A DNA stretch of 64,000 nt from JAKAVN01 sp963734845 (GTDB lineage: Bacteria; Desulfobacterota; Binatia; Binatales; Binataceae): contig CAVTIS010000017.1 in NCBI GenBank assembly GCA_963734845.1, forward strand, positions 62,001 to 126,000. Reading direction: 5' to 3'. Positions 8,547-17,183 of the stretch are shown here, piece by piece. Below the pieces are notes generated by a model. That model did no database searches, was not told where the DNA came from, and saw only the letters and a program-made list of their open reading frames with translations. The first letter of the stretch is position 1; each line of letters opens with the position of its first letter. A program made the position numbers and the translations under genes.

Positions 8547-9779
8547 ATGAGATTCGGACTTCTGATGCTACCCACGGTTCCCGGCACGCTCGAAGAGCGC
8601 GAACGGCTGCGCCCGATCGCCGCGCACAACGAGCGCTGGCAGATGATGCTCAAAGAGATCGTCGAGTTCGCCCGCATGGCCGAAGACCTGGGCGTTGAGA
8701 TGGTCGCCTTCCCCGAGCATCACTTGCATACGGAAGGGCTCGAGGTCGGCAGCGTCCCCCAACTGCACCTCTATGTCGCGATGAACACCAATCATCTGCG
8801 GGTCGGGCCGATCGGCTACGTGCTGCCGGGATGGAACCCGCTCAGATTGGCGATTGAGATCGGATGGCTCGACCAGTTCACCAAGGGGCGCACTTTCGTC
8901 GGCTTCGCGCGCGGCTACCAGCATCGATGGCTCAACCAGATGGGGCAGAAGCTGCACGTTTCGGCGACGACCTCCGACCAGTCAGAGATCGACAAAACCA
9001 ATCGCAAGGTGTTCGAGGAGGTTTTCCAGATCCTCAAGCTGGCGTGGGGCGATGAGCCCTTTTCGTTCAAGGGCGACTATTACGAATACCCGTATCCGTA
9101 CGAAACCGGCACGCCATGGCCGCCGCATAAATGGACCGAGCAATACGGGGCGCCGGGCGAGGTCGTCGACGGCAACGTGAGGAAGATTTTCGTCGTGCCC
9201 AAGCCCTACCAGCGGCCGCATCCGCCGCTCTTCCAGGCCTTTTCGGTCAGCGACGAGACGATTGTGTGGTGCGCCAAGCAGGGCATCATCCCGATGACTC
9301 TGATTACGCATCCTGACGCGATGGCGCGGGTGGCGAAGCTGTTTCAGAGCGAATCGGCCAAGGCCGGCCGCAAGCTCGAACTGGGCCAGCGTATCGGCGT
9401 GCTGCGCCAGATCTATTTCGGGCAGAACAAGGAAGAGACCTATAGGCTCGCCGAGATGGGTACCGCCGGAGTCGGCTTCGGCAAGTTCTGGGGCCACTTC
9501 GGATTCTTCGAGGCGTTCCGGCTGCCCGGCGACGAAGAGAAATGGCCGCGCGGCAAGGCGTTGGTGCCGCAGAGCGAGTGGACCGTCGATCGGATGGACC
9601 GGGCGCACTACCTGTTCATGGGGTCGGAGTCCGACATCCGGCGCAAGATGGACGCGCTGGTGGAGGCGGCCAATCCGGAATACTTCTGCTGGAACTTCGA
9701 CCAGGGGATGATTCCAATGGACGTGATGAAGGATCAGTTGCGGACATTCGGCGAGAAGATCATGCCGCACTATCGGTAA
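8547..9779 (+). CDS. LLM class flavin-dependent oxidoreductase (luciferase-like)
   Basis: 410 residues, luciferase-like barrel: MRFGLLMLPTVPG, FPEHHLHTEG, LRVGPIGYVLPG and ARGYQHRW. It is paralogous to the gene at 3319, sharing the RGYQ-x-RW insertion, an S-E-I-D spacer, the VVPKPYQRPHPP motif and the following WCAKQG block. It is somewhat longer because of an insertion around residues 175-200. A GGGGAG box lies about 12 nt before the ATG. It is followed by a strong intrinsic terminator at 9804, so it probably ends the transcription unit. Confidence 0.9.
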   Translation: MRFGLLMLPTVPGTLEERERLRPIAAHNERWQMMLKEIVEFARMAEDLGVEMVAFPEHHLHTEGLEVGSVPQLHLYVAMNTNHLRVGPIGYVLPGWNPLRLAIEIGWLDQFTKGRTFVGFARGYQHRWLNQMGQKLHVSATTSDQSEIDKTNRKVFEEVFQILKLAWGDEPFSFKGDYYEYPYPYETGTPWPPHKWTEQYGAPGEVVDGNVRKIFVVPKPYQRPHPPLFQAFSVSDETIVWCAKQGIIPMTLITHPDAMARVAKLFQSESAKAGRKLELGQRIGVLRQIYFGQNKEETYRLAEMGTAGVGFGKFWGHFGFFEAFRLPGDEEKWPRGKALVPQSEWTVDRMDRAHYLFMGSESDIRRKMDALVEAANPEYFCWNFDQGMIPMDVMKDQLRTFGEKIMPHYR

Positions 9780-9803
9780 GCGCGGCCGGGATTGCGTGTT
9801 GGT

Positions 9804-9843
9804 GGGGCGCCGGATCGTTTTGATCCGGCGCCCCCTTTTCTTT
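9804..9843 (+). terminator. Strong rho-independent terminator
   Basis: A perfect 13-bp GC-rich stem, GGGGCGCCGGATC (9804-9816) with GATCCGGCGCCCC (9822-9834), has a GTTTT loop and is followed by CTTTTCTTTC. It lies 25 nt after the LLM stop codon and separates the oxygenase run from the following SDR gene. Confidence 0.88.
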
Positions 9844-9916
9844 CGGTGGCGCGGCGGCGGCCTGCTGAGCTACGATTCGCGGCGAACGAGAAATCGCATT
9901 CAATGCGGAGGTCCGG

Positions 9917-10684
9917 ATGAATCTCAAAGACGCAGTGGCAGTAATTACCGGCGGTGGTTCGGGACTGGGCGCAGCGACCGCGCACGAATTCGCCGAGCGC
10001 GGCGCGAAGGTCGCGATTCTCGATCTACCGTCGTCGCCCGGCGCAAAACTCGCCGAGAGCTTTGGCGCAAAAGGGCTCTTCGTCGTCGCCGACGTCACTT
10101 CGGGTCCCGAGGTTGAGGCGGCGGTCGCAAAAGCGGCGGAACACTTCGCCGCCGTGCACATTGCGGTCAACTGCGCCGGAATCGGACGTGCGTCGCGTAC
10201 GCTATCGAAAGACGGACCGCACTCGCTCGACCTGTTCAACAAGGTGATCCAGATAAACTTGGTTGGAACCTTCAACATGATCCGAATTGCGGCGGCGCGG
10301 ATGGCGAAGAATCAGCCCAACAGCGAAGGCGAGCGCGGCGTGATTTTGAATACCGCTTCGATCGCGGCGTACGACGGCCAGATTGGGCAAGCGGCCTATG
10401 CAGCCTCCAAGGGCGGCGTGGTGAGCCTGACGCTGCCGGTCGCGCGCGATCTGGCTTCGCTCGGCATCCGGGTGTGCACCATCGCGCCGGGAATTTTCGA
10501 GACCCCGATGCTCGGTCTGTTGCCGGAGCCGGCGCGCAAGGCGCTCGAGGCGTCGATTCCATTTCCGTCGCGCCTGGGACGGCCAAGCGAGTACGCGGCG
10601 CTCGCGCGCCATATCGTCGAGAACACGATGCTCAATGGCGAGACGATCCGGCTCGACGGAGCGCTACGGATGGCGCCTCGCTAA
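9917..10684 (+). CDS. SDR family oxidoreductase, 3-hydroxyacyl-CoA dehydrogenase type-2-like
   Basis: 255 residues. The TGGGSGLG cofactor loop, DLPSSPG acidic end of strand 2 (NAD preference), NCAGIG, NTASIAAYDGQIGQAAYAASKGG with the Ser-Tyr-Lys catalytic set, and the ending NGETIRLDGALRMAPR closely follow the HSD17B10 / type-2 3-hydroxyacyl-CoA dehydrogenase pattern. That family oxidises 3-hydroxyacyl-CoA or hydroxysteroid substrates with NAD+. GGAGG lies 8 nt before the start. It is separated from the upstream genes by a terminator, so it is independently transcribed but plausibly in the same degradative context. Confidence 0.9.
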   Translation: MNLKDAVAVITGGGSGLGAATAHEFAERGAKVAILDLPSSPGAKLAESFGAKGLFVVADVTSGPEVEAAVAKAAEHFAAVHIAVNCAGIGRASRTLSKDGPHSLDLFNKVIQINLVGTFNMIRIAAARMAKNQPNSEGERGVILNTASIAAYDGQIGQAAYAASKGGVVSLTLPVARDLASLGIRVCTIAPGIFETPMLGLLPEPARKALEASIPFPSRLGRPSEYAALARHIVENTMLNGETIRLDGALRMAPR

Positions 10685-10697
10685 CCCCAGTCGCGCT

Positions 10698-11426
10698 TCA
10701 CGGATTCGGGGCGTTGGGCGGGGAGACGTCTTCGGGAGCGCCCGCGTCGGGGGCGCCCGCGTCGAAGGGCGCCATGTCGGGAGTCCCTGCGTCGGGTGCG
10801 GCCACGCCAGGCGCGGCCATCTCGGGACTCGTCCCTTGAGGCATCGTTCCCTCAGGAGTGACCGCTATGGGCCCGAACGGCGTCGCCAATTCCGGCGCGT
10901 CCGCGCCAATCGGAATTATCAACATCCCCTGCCGATAGCGCGGGCCCCCGATGATCAACATGCCGTGATTGCGCATCCGGACATCGGTGGTCATCATCGG
11001 GTGCGCGCCGTTGAACAGCATCAACTCCATCGCGATCATATCGTCGCGCACGGCGCTCGGCGCGACGTGTACGATCCATCCGCCCGGCAGCGTAAACGCC
11101 GCCGTCCGTCCGCACTCGGTACGGCCGATCTGACGGCTGATGAGGCGGTAGGTCGTATAGCGGAAGAGTGACTCCAGCCGTCCGCCCATCGGCAGCAGCC
11201 GCATGTCGATTCCCTCGCCCGTATCCGCCGCGAGCACCTCGTCAACGCGCAGCAGGATCACCCGATGTCGCATCGCGGCCTTGGCTCGTTCGGCGCGCGT
11301 CGCGGCGTCAGTGGCGTGGTCGGTTTGCGCTTGCGGCCGCGCGCCTGGAGCGGGCTGCGCTTGGGCGGCTGCCGCGAACAGCACGACCAGTAGCGCCGTC
11401 ATCGAAGGAATCGTCAAACGATGCAT
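10698..11426 (-). CDS. Secreted hypothetical protein with Ala-Pro-Asp-rich tail
   Basis: 242 residues from ATG 11426. It starts MHRLTIPSMTALLVVLFAAA and has a signal peptidase site after AQA. No family recognised. The middle is a folded region with GWIVHVAPSAV and MRNHGMLIIGG segments. The last 45 residues are low-complexity, rich in APDAG/GAP units, and probably disordered. The start codon is separated from the anti-sigma stop by 2 nt, so it is the fourth gene of the polA-sigma-anti-sigma operon. An extracytoplasmic protein co-expressed with an ECF sigma and its anti-sigma could be a sensor or target of that pathway (inference). Confidence 0.7.
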   Translation of the reverse strand: MHRLTIPSMTALLVVLFAAAAQAQPAPGARPQAQTDHATDAATRAERAKAAMRHRVILLRVDEVLAADTGEGIDMRLLPMGGRLESLFRYTTYRLISRQIGRTECGRTAAFTLPGGWIVHVAPSAVRDDMIAMELMLFNGAHPMMTTDVRMRNHGMLIIGGPRYRQGMLIIPIGADAPELATPFGPIAVTPEGTMPQGTSPEMAAPGVAAPDAGTPDMAPFDAGAPDAGAPEDVSPPNAPNP

Positions 11427-11428
11427 AG

Positions 11429-12019
11429 TCAAGGTTGTTGCTCGGGCAGCCAGATGACGGTGGTGCCCTGGCTCGGCTCGCTCCATACGGCAACGTCGGG
11501 GTTGGAGGTATCGAGCTTTGAAATGATCGTGCTCGGCTCGCGGCTGGCGACGGAGGCCAGCGCTCCGAAGGTTTTACCGAGCGACCCGCTGGCGCTGCGT
11601 TTGAGCGCCTGGGCGTCGCTCATCGCCACCTGCGTGACGTGGCTTCCCGCGCCGATCAGGTTGCGCGCGAGCGGCGTGGTGACGACCACCGTCAGCACTG
11701 CCGCGGCCGCCATCGCGAACGCCATCACGAGACCGCCGCCAAATCGCTCGCGCTGACTTTCGAACCATCGGCCGACGCGGGCGCGCAGCGGCGGGCGCAG
11801 TTGCGCGATATGCGTCTGCACGGCCATCGCGAAGCCGTCGAGCGCCGGGGCCGGCGCGGTGTCGCGCAGCAGGCGGCCAACGCCGGAATAACCGGCCAGC
11901 GTCCGTTCACAATTTGTGCAGCTTGCGAGATGGCGGGCGACCTGCTGCATCTCATGCGGGGGGAGTTCGCCGTCCTCGAAGGTCCCCAGGAGCGGGGCGA
12001 TAATGTCACATTGAGCCAT
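11429..12019 (-). CDS. Anti-sigma factor, zinc-finger (zf-HC2) type
   Basis: 196 residues. The N-terminal cytoplasmic anti-sigma domain has the H-x3-C-x2-C zinc motif (HLASCTNC, about residues 30-37). A single membrane segment (AFAMAAAAVLTVVVTTPLA, about residue 105) follows, then an outside domain ending TTVIWLPEQQP. The family binds and holds its cognate ECF sigma at the membrane until a signal releases it. The gene begins 12 nt after the sigma stop, the standard pairing. Confidence 0.9.
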   Translation of the reverse strand: MAQCDIIAPLLGTFEDGELPPHEMQQVARHLASCTNCERTLAGYSGVGRLLRDTAPAPALDGFAMAVQTHIAQLRPPLRARVGRWFESQRERFGGGLVMAFAMAAAAVLTVVVTTPLARNLIGAGSHVTQVAMSDAQALKRSASGSLGKTFGALASVASREPSTIISKLDTSNPDVAVWSEPSQGTTVIWLPEQQP

Positions 12020-12031
12020 AAAGACCTGACC

Positions 12032-12637
12032 CTAGTCCTCGGCTAAATCCTTGAGGATTTCGCGCAGGTGGTTGCGGGCATAGTGCAACCGGCTCATCAC
12101 GGTTCCTCTTGGGCACTGCAACACATCGCTTATTTCATCGTATGACAGGCCTTCAACCTCACGAAGAAGTATCGCGGCCCGATGTTCCGGCGTCAACTGG
12201 CCGAGCGCATTCCTGATGCGCTGAGCCATCTCGCTGCGTTGCGCTTCCTTGAACGAATCGCCCATTTTGCTCGGCAGCCGTTGAATCTCGGTTTCGGCTT
12301 CCTCACCGCGCATCGTCGGATGCCGTCGCTCGCTGCGGCGGAAATCGATCGCGATGTTAGCGGCAATCCGGTACAGCCAGGTCGAAAAGCTCGAGCGCGA
12401 TTCGAATTTGCCGACATTCTGAAAAGCACGTACGAAAGTCTCCTGTGCCAGCTCGAGCGCATCTTCCTGGTTGTGGACTACCGCCATCGCGACGCCGACC
12501 ACCCGCCGCTGATAGCGCTCGACCAGGATGCCAAACGCCCTCGTGTCCCCTTTCTTGGCCCGCTCGATGAGCTCGGCTTCGTCCCCGTCCTGGCGGTTTG
12601 GCTTGTTCAATGGGTTAGACGCGGGCGGATCGGGCAA
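12032..12637 (-). CDS. RNA polymerase sigma factor, ECF (RpoE-like) family
   Basis: 201 residues. Region 2 runs FGILVERYQRRVVGVAMA to STWLYRIAANIAIDFRR (DNA melting and -10 recognition). Region 4 contains LTPEHRAAILLREVEGLSYDEIS and the GTVMSRLHYAR helix-turn-helix (-35 recognition). No ATG is available at the N-terminus; TTG 12637 gives MPDPPASNPLN, and a second TTG at 12610 is possible. It sits 12 nt after the polA stop and before its anti-sigma. The coupling to polA is unusual and may be only read-through. Confidence 0.92.
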   Translation of the reverse strand: MPDPPASNPLNKPNRQDGDEAELIERAKKGDTRAFGILVERYQRRVVGVAMAVVHNQEDALELAQETFVRAFQNVGKFESRSSFSTWLYRIAANIAIDFRRSERRHPTMRGEEAETEIQRLPSKMGDSFKEAQRSEMAQRIRNALGQLTPEHRAAILLREVEGLSYDEISDVLQCPRGTVMSRLHYARNHLREILKDLAED

Positions 12638-12649
12638 AATTCAGACCGA

Positions 12650-15382
12650 TTATCCTCGACGGCCCTCCAATTCGGCCCAATTGGGGCCCCATTTGAGTTC
12701 AACCTTGAGCGGAATCCGCAGTTCTGCGACCCCTTCCATTTCGCGGCAGGCTGCCTCCGATACGCCCTCCCGCTCGGCGTGCGGCAGTTCAAGGAGCAGC
12801 TCGTCGTGCACCTGAAGCAGCATCCGGGCCTGCCATTTTTGCCTTTTAATCGCCGCGTCTAGGCGGATCATCGCCAATTTGATGAGGTCGGCGGCCGTCC
12901 CCTGAAGCGGCGTGTTGATCGCGATTCGCTCCGCCTGTGCCCGCGCACCGCCCTGTGGCGAATTCAGCTCCGGCAGATAGCGTCGCCGCCCATACATCGT
13001 GGCCACCCATCCCCGCTCGCGCGCCTGGGCCAGCGATTCTTCCAGGTAAGTGTGAACGCCGGGTAATCGGTCGAAATATCTTTTTATATACTCCGAGGCC
13101 TCTTTGAGGCTGATTCCCAGCTCGCCCGCCAGCCGCTGCGGACCCATCCCGTAGATGATTCCGAAATTGATCACCTTGGCCAGCCGGCGCGCCTCGGCGT
13201 CGACCTCCTCGGGCTTGCGGCCCAGCACCTCCGCGGCGGTGCGAGCATGGATGTCCTCGCCGCGGCGAAAGGCGTCAATCAGGGTCAGGTCGCCGGAGAG
13301 ATGGGCGAGCACGCGCAATTCGATTTGCGAGTAATCGGCCGAGAGCATCAGGCATCCAGGAGCGGCGACGAACGCGCGCCGGATGCGGCGGCCTTCTTCG
13401 GTGCGGGTGGGGATGTTCTGCAGGTTGGGCTCGGTCGAGCTCAGCCGGCCAGTCGCCGTCAGCGCCTGATGGAACGAAGTATGGAGCCGTCCGGTCGCCG
13501 AGTCGATAAGCAGCGGCAGTGCGTCGCTATAGGTCGATTTGAGTTTCGCGAGCCCGCGATACTCGAGCAGTTGGCGGGGCAGCGGATGAACCGCGGCGAG
13601 TTTCTCCAAGGTGTCGGCGTCGGTCGAAAATCCGCCCTTGGTTTTCTTGAGTCCCTTGGCCGAGAGCTTGAGGTCGTCGAAAAGCACCTGGCGTAGCTGA
13701 ATCGGCGAGTTGAGATTGAATTTTCGGCCGGCGAGCAGATAGCAATTCTGTTCCATGCGCTCGAGCTTCGCGCCAAGCTCGGCCGAGATCGCCTTGAGCG
13801 CCTGGCCATCGACTGCGATTCCCGTCGCCTCCATTTCTGCGAGGATGCGCGCGACCGGCAACTCGATATCGCTGAACAACGACTCGAGGCCGTTCTCCGC
13901 CAACTTCGGCATCAGCGCCTGGCGCAGAGCGGCGATCAGTTCCGGCTCGGAGCCGGGCTCGCGATTGCCCCCGAGCGGCGCCAGGTAGTCGTGGTAGAGA
14001 TTGGTGAGCGACGGCTCGGGCCGGCCCGGGTTAACCAGGAACCCGGCCAGCATCGTGTCGAAGTCGACGCCCGCAAGCTCGACGCCGTAGCGGCTCTTTA
14101 AGAGATGCAAATGTTCCTTCAGATCGTGGACGCTCTTGGGCGGAGTAGCCGAAACGAGCAGTGGCCCGGCCGCCGCGATGCTCGCGGGCGGCAGCACGTA
14201 GGTTTCGCTTTCGCCCTCTGCGCCGAGCTTGAGGCGCGCGGTGTCGGCAGAGCCTGCTGTCGCGCTCGCTTTCGCGACGCCCACCGAGCTGGCGCCAGCG
14301 TGGAAATCCAACGAGCCGTTGGTTTCCGGCGATTCGTCAGTTTCCGAATCATTCGTAGCAGTCGCGGGCCGCGTCTCACCGGCTTCCAGGTAAATCGAGA
14401 GGCGTGGCGCACGACTCAGCCGCGCGACCAGCGCGGCCACCTCGCTGCTTGCGACCTCGCGCTCACGGCTGGCGGCGCTGCCGGTGGGCAGCGACGCCTG
14501 CGCCGGTGTCAGCTCGTTGAGCAGCGAGTGGAATTCCAACTCCCGCAGCAGTTCGCTGACCGCGCGCTCGTCTATACCGGGCCAATCGAGCGCGTCAACG
14601 TCGGCCTCGACCGGCGCCGCGGTGTCGATACTGACCAGCTTGCGCGCAAGTTCGGCGCCCGCGCGATGCTCCGTCAGCAGCGCGGCGATTCTTTTCGCGC
14701 CGCGCAGGCCCGGGATCGTTTCGACCTCCGCGAGCCTCGAGTAGAGCTTGTCGAGCGAGCCGAAGTGCTTGATCAGAGCGGTCGCAGTTTTCTCGCCGAT
14801 ACCGGGAACGCCCTTGACGTTGTCGATCGAATCGCCCATCAGCGCCATCACGTCGATGACCGCGGACGGATCGACGCCGAGCCTCGTGCGCACCTCGCGC
14901 GCGTCGACTCGCCGGTCGCGCATCGTGTTCCACAGCGTCACGTGCGGCCCGACCAACTGCATGAAGTCCTTGTCCTCGGTAACGATCACGGTGTCGAAGC
15001 GCCTGGCCGCGGCGCGAACGGCCAGCGTGCCGATAACGTCGTCGGCCTCGAAGCCCTCGAGCACCAGACTTTTGATACGAAAGGCTTCGACCGCGCGCAG
15101 GATGTATGGGATCTGCACGGTCAGATCGTTCGGCGCCTCGACCCGGTTGGCCTTATAGGACTCGAAGAGGTCGTCGCGAAAGGTCTTGCGCGGCGAATCG
15201 AAGACCACGGCAATATGCCGGGGGCGCTCCTCCTTGAGCAACTTGAGGAGCATCCGGATGAAACCAAAGACGGCGTTGGTGGGCAGCCCGCGCGAATTGT
15301 TGAGCTGTGGCAGGGCGAAGAACGCGCGGAAAATGTACCCCGAGCCGTCGATCAGATAGAGTGTCGGCCGTTCTTCAGCCAT
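12650..15382 (-). CDS. polA: DNA polymerase I
   Basis: 910 residues. The N-terminal 5'-nuclease domain (about 1-290) has LYLIDGSGYIFRAFFALP and FEADDVIGTL. A central 3'-5' exonuclease-like domain (about 310-520) has lost its acidic motifs. The polymerase domain carries motif A DYSQIELRVLAHL (catalytic Asp683), motif B KVINFGIIYGMG and motif C VHDELLLELP (Asp860). The 177-residue Asp-Asp spacing equals that of E. coli Pol I (D705/D882). It acts in Okazaki fragment maturation and gap repair. ATG 15382 was preferred over an in-frame TTG at 15403 because MAEERPTLYLIDGSG is the usual start. The loss of exonuclease motifs suggests no proofreading, as in Taq polymerase. Confidence 0.97.
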   Translation of the reverse strand: MAEERPTLYLIDGSGYIFRAFFALPQLNNSRGLPTNAVFGFIRMLLKLLKEERPRHIAVVFDSPRKTFRDDLFESYKANRVEAPNDLTVQIPYILRAVEAFRIKSLVLEGFEADDVIGTLAVRAAARRFDTVIVTEDKDFMQLVGPHVTLWNTMRDRRVDAREVRTRLGVDPSAVIDVMALMGDSIDNVKGVPGIGEKTATALIKHFGSLDKLYSRLAEVETIPGLRGAKRIAALLTEHRAGAELARKLVSIDTAAPVEADVDALDWPGIDERAVSELLRELEFHSLLNELTPAQASLPTGSAASREREVASSEVAALVARLSRAPRLSIYLEAGETRPATATNDSETDESPETNGSLDFHAGASSVGVAKASATAGSADTARLKLGAEGESETYVLPPASIAAAGPLLVSATPPKSVHDLKEHLHLLKSRYGVELAGVDFDTMLAGFLVNPGRPEPSLTNLYHDYLAPLGGNREPGSEPELIAALRQALMPKLAENGLESLFSDIELPVARILAEMEATGIAVDGQALKAISAELGAKLERMEQNCYLLAGRKFNLNSPIQLRQVLFDDLKLSAKGLKKTKGGFSTDADTLEKLAAVHPLPRQLLEYRGLAKLKSTYSDALPLLIDSATGRLHTSFHQALTATGRLSSTEPNLQNIPTRTEEGRRIRRAFVAAPGCLMLSADYSQIELRVLAHLSGDLTLIDAFRRGEDIHARTAAEVLGRKPEEVDAEARRLAKVINFGIIYGMGPQRLAGELGISLKEASEYIKRYFDRLPGVHTYLEESLAQARERGWVATMYGRRRYLPELNSPQGGARAQAERIAINTPLQGTAADLIKLAMIRLDAAIKRQKWQARMLLQVHDELLLELPHAEREGVSEAACREMEGVAELRIPLKVELKWGPNWAELEGRRG

Positions 15383-15468
15383 CGGCGTGTGAAAATATCC
15401 CAAGCCGCCGTCAAAGCAAAACCGCTTGGCGCCGGCGGGTATCTAATTGCGTTCGCGCATGTCTAATA

Positions 15469-15497
15469 TTGACAGTTTGCAGGCGCGCAGATTAACT
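15469..15497 (+). promoter_or_regulatory. Putative sigma-70 promoter for the ABC operon
   Basis: A perfect -35 TTGACA at 15469-15474 and TTAACT at 15492-15497 are separated by exactly 17 bases, about 100 nt upstream of the ABC ATPase start, in the gap divergent from polA. The -10 matches the consensus at three positions, so the call is tentative. Confidence 0.45.
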
Positions 15498-15596
15498 AAT
15501 CGATTGCTTGCCGGGACAGGGTTGAAGTTTCGGGGGCTTTCCGTCGTCAAAACCCGTTAGGATTGGGGGCCGCGCGCCGCCGTCGAAGCGATCCGC

Positions 15597-16364
15597 ATGA
15601 TCGAGGTAAAAAACTTAACCAAGCGTTACGGTGACTTCGTCGCCGTGCGTGACGTCTCCTTCAAGGCCGAGCAGGGTTCCATCCTGGGCTTCCTCGGCCC
15701 CAACGGCGCTGGCAAAACCACCACGATGCGGGTTATCACCGGTTTCATGCCGGCGACGGCCGGCACCGTGCTGGTTGATGGCCTCGACATCTTCACTCAG
15801 TCGCTGGAGGCGCGCCGCCGTATCGGCTACCTGCCCGAGACGCCGCCGCTCTACTCCGACATGCGCGTGGAATCGTACCTGCGCTTCGTTGCGAAACTGC
15901 GCGGATTGCGCCGCTCGGAGGTTGACGACGCGGTCGAACGCGTGCTCAAGATTTGCGGCCTCGCCGACATGGCCCATCGCATCTGCGGCCAGCTTTCCAA
16001 GGGTTATCGCCAACGCGTGGGCCTGGCGCAAGCAATCATTCACAATCCACCGGTGCTGGTGCTCGACGAACCGACCATCGGACTCGACCCGCGCCAGATT
16101 CACGAGATCCGCGGGCTCATCCACGGCCTCTCCGGCCAGCATACCATCGTGCTGTCGACGCACATCCTGCCCGAGGTCTCGCAGATCTGCGACCGCGTCG
16201 TGATCATCAATGCCGGGCGCGTGGTGCTGGAGGAAAGTCTGGGCGGCCTGCCGGCCGGCAAATCGCTCGAAGACGTGTTCCTGGAGGCCATCTCGAAAGA
16301 AGAAGGGCACGAGGTCGCGCAAGCTGAGGAGACGCTGGAGGAGGTTGGTGCGGGGCATGGCTGA
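15597..16364 (+). CDS. ABC transporter ATP-binding protein (GldA-like)
   Basis: 255 residues. Walker A GPNGAGKTT (about residue 36), signature LSKGYRQRVGLAQ, Walker B VLVLDEPTIGLDP and the H-switch LSTHILPEVSQ make a complete nucleotide-binding domain of the ABC-2 type. The C-terminus adds an acidic helix. It powers the permease encoded next, and with the GldG-like and DUF4340 genes forms the arrangement known from gliding-motility GldA/GldF/GldG systems and many non-gliding bacteria. The exported substrate is unknown. Confidence 0.93.
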   Translation: MIEVKNLTKRYGDFVAVRDVSFKAEQGSILGFLGPNGAGKTTTMRVITGFMPATAGTVLVDGLDIFTQSLEARRRIGYLPETPPLYSDMRVESYLRFVAKLRGLRRSEVDDAVERVLKICGLADMAHRICGQLSKGYRQRVGLAQAIIHNPPVLVLDEPTIGLDPRQIHEIRGLIHGLSGQHTIVLSTHILPEVSQICDRVVIINAGRVVLEESLGGLPAGKSLEDVFLEAISKEEGHEVAQAEETLEEVGAGHG

Positions 16365-16391
16365 GTCGTAGCGGGCCCCGGCTGAGTAACG

Positions 16392-17165
16392 ATGAGAAAC
16401 GCGCTGACGATTGCGGGTAAGGAGCTGTCGAGTTATTTCGTGCAGCCCGTCGCCTACGTGGTGTTGACGGTCTTCGCGCTGCTGGCCGGATGGTTCTTCT
16501 TCGCGCTGCTCAAGCAGTTCAGCGAGATGGTGCAGGTGTATTCGGCGATGTCGAATGCGCAGGCCCTGGATCATCTCAATCTCAACTCCCGGGTGATAGA
16601 GCCGCTGCTGCACAACATGTCGGTGGTGATGGTGATCCTGGTGCCGGCGATCACGATGCGCGCGTTCGCCGAAGAAAAGCGCACCGGCACTTACGAGTTC
16701 CTGCTGACCGCGCCGATTCGCACCGGCGAAATCGTCGCCGGCAAATTCATCGCCGCCGCGGTCTTCATCCTGATCATGGTCGCGCTGATCTGGATTTTTC
16801 CGATCATCCTGATGGTGTTCGGCGATCCGGAAGTCGGCGTGATGGGCGCGGGCTATGTGGCGCTGGCGCTTTTGGGCGTATGCTTCGTGGCGATCGGACT
16901 GTTCACCTCGTCGCTCACGCAAAATCAGATCATAGCGGCAATCAGCTGCCTTGGCGTGCTGCTGCTGCTCTACGTGATTTCGTGGCCGCTGCAGACCGGC
17001 GGCGGAATCCTCGGCGACTTGCTGCGCTATCTTTCGCTGCCGCAACATTTCGGCCAGATGGTCGGCGGCGTGATCGATACCAGCGACATCGTCTACTTCT
17101 GCACCATGATCTTCGTGGCCTTGTTCCTGACCCAGCGCTCGGTCGAGTCGGCGCGGTGGCGGTAG
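16392..17165 (+). CDS. ABC-2 type permease (GldF-like)
   Basis: 257 residues, six hydrophobic segments. It begins MRNALTIAGKELSSYFVQPVAYVVLTVFAL, and has the conserved MRAFAEEKRTGTYEFLLTAP motif of ABC-2 permeases near residues 95-115. It ends in the QRSVESARWR cytoplasmic tail. It starts 27 nt after the ATPase gene and precedes the GldG-like gene by 18 nt, so the three are co-transcribed. It forms the membrane channel of the complex. Confidence 0.92.
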   Translation: MRNALTIAGKELSSYFVQPVAYVVLTVFALLAGWFFFALLKQFSEMVQVYSAMSNAQALDHLNLNSRVIEPLLHNMSVVMVILVPAITMRAFAEEKRTGTYEFLLTAPIRTGEIVAGKFIAAAVFILIMVALIWIFPIILMVFGDPEVGVMGAGYVALALLGVCFVAIGLFTSSLTQNQIIAAISCLGVLLLLYVISWPLQTGGGILGDLLRYLSLPQHFGQMVGGVIDTSDIVYFCTMIFVALFLTQRSVESARWR

Positions 17166-17183
17166 AGTAAGGCGGAGCACGGC

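Noticed and set aside
14105..15466. 453-codon + strand open frame
   Set aside because: Antisense to polA; the product is Arg/Gly/Asp-rich with no recognisable family.
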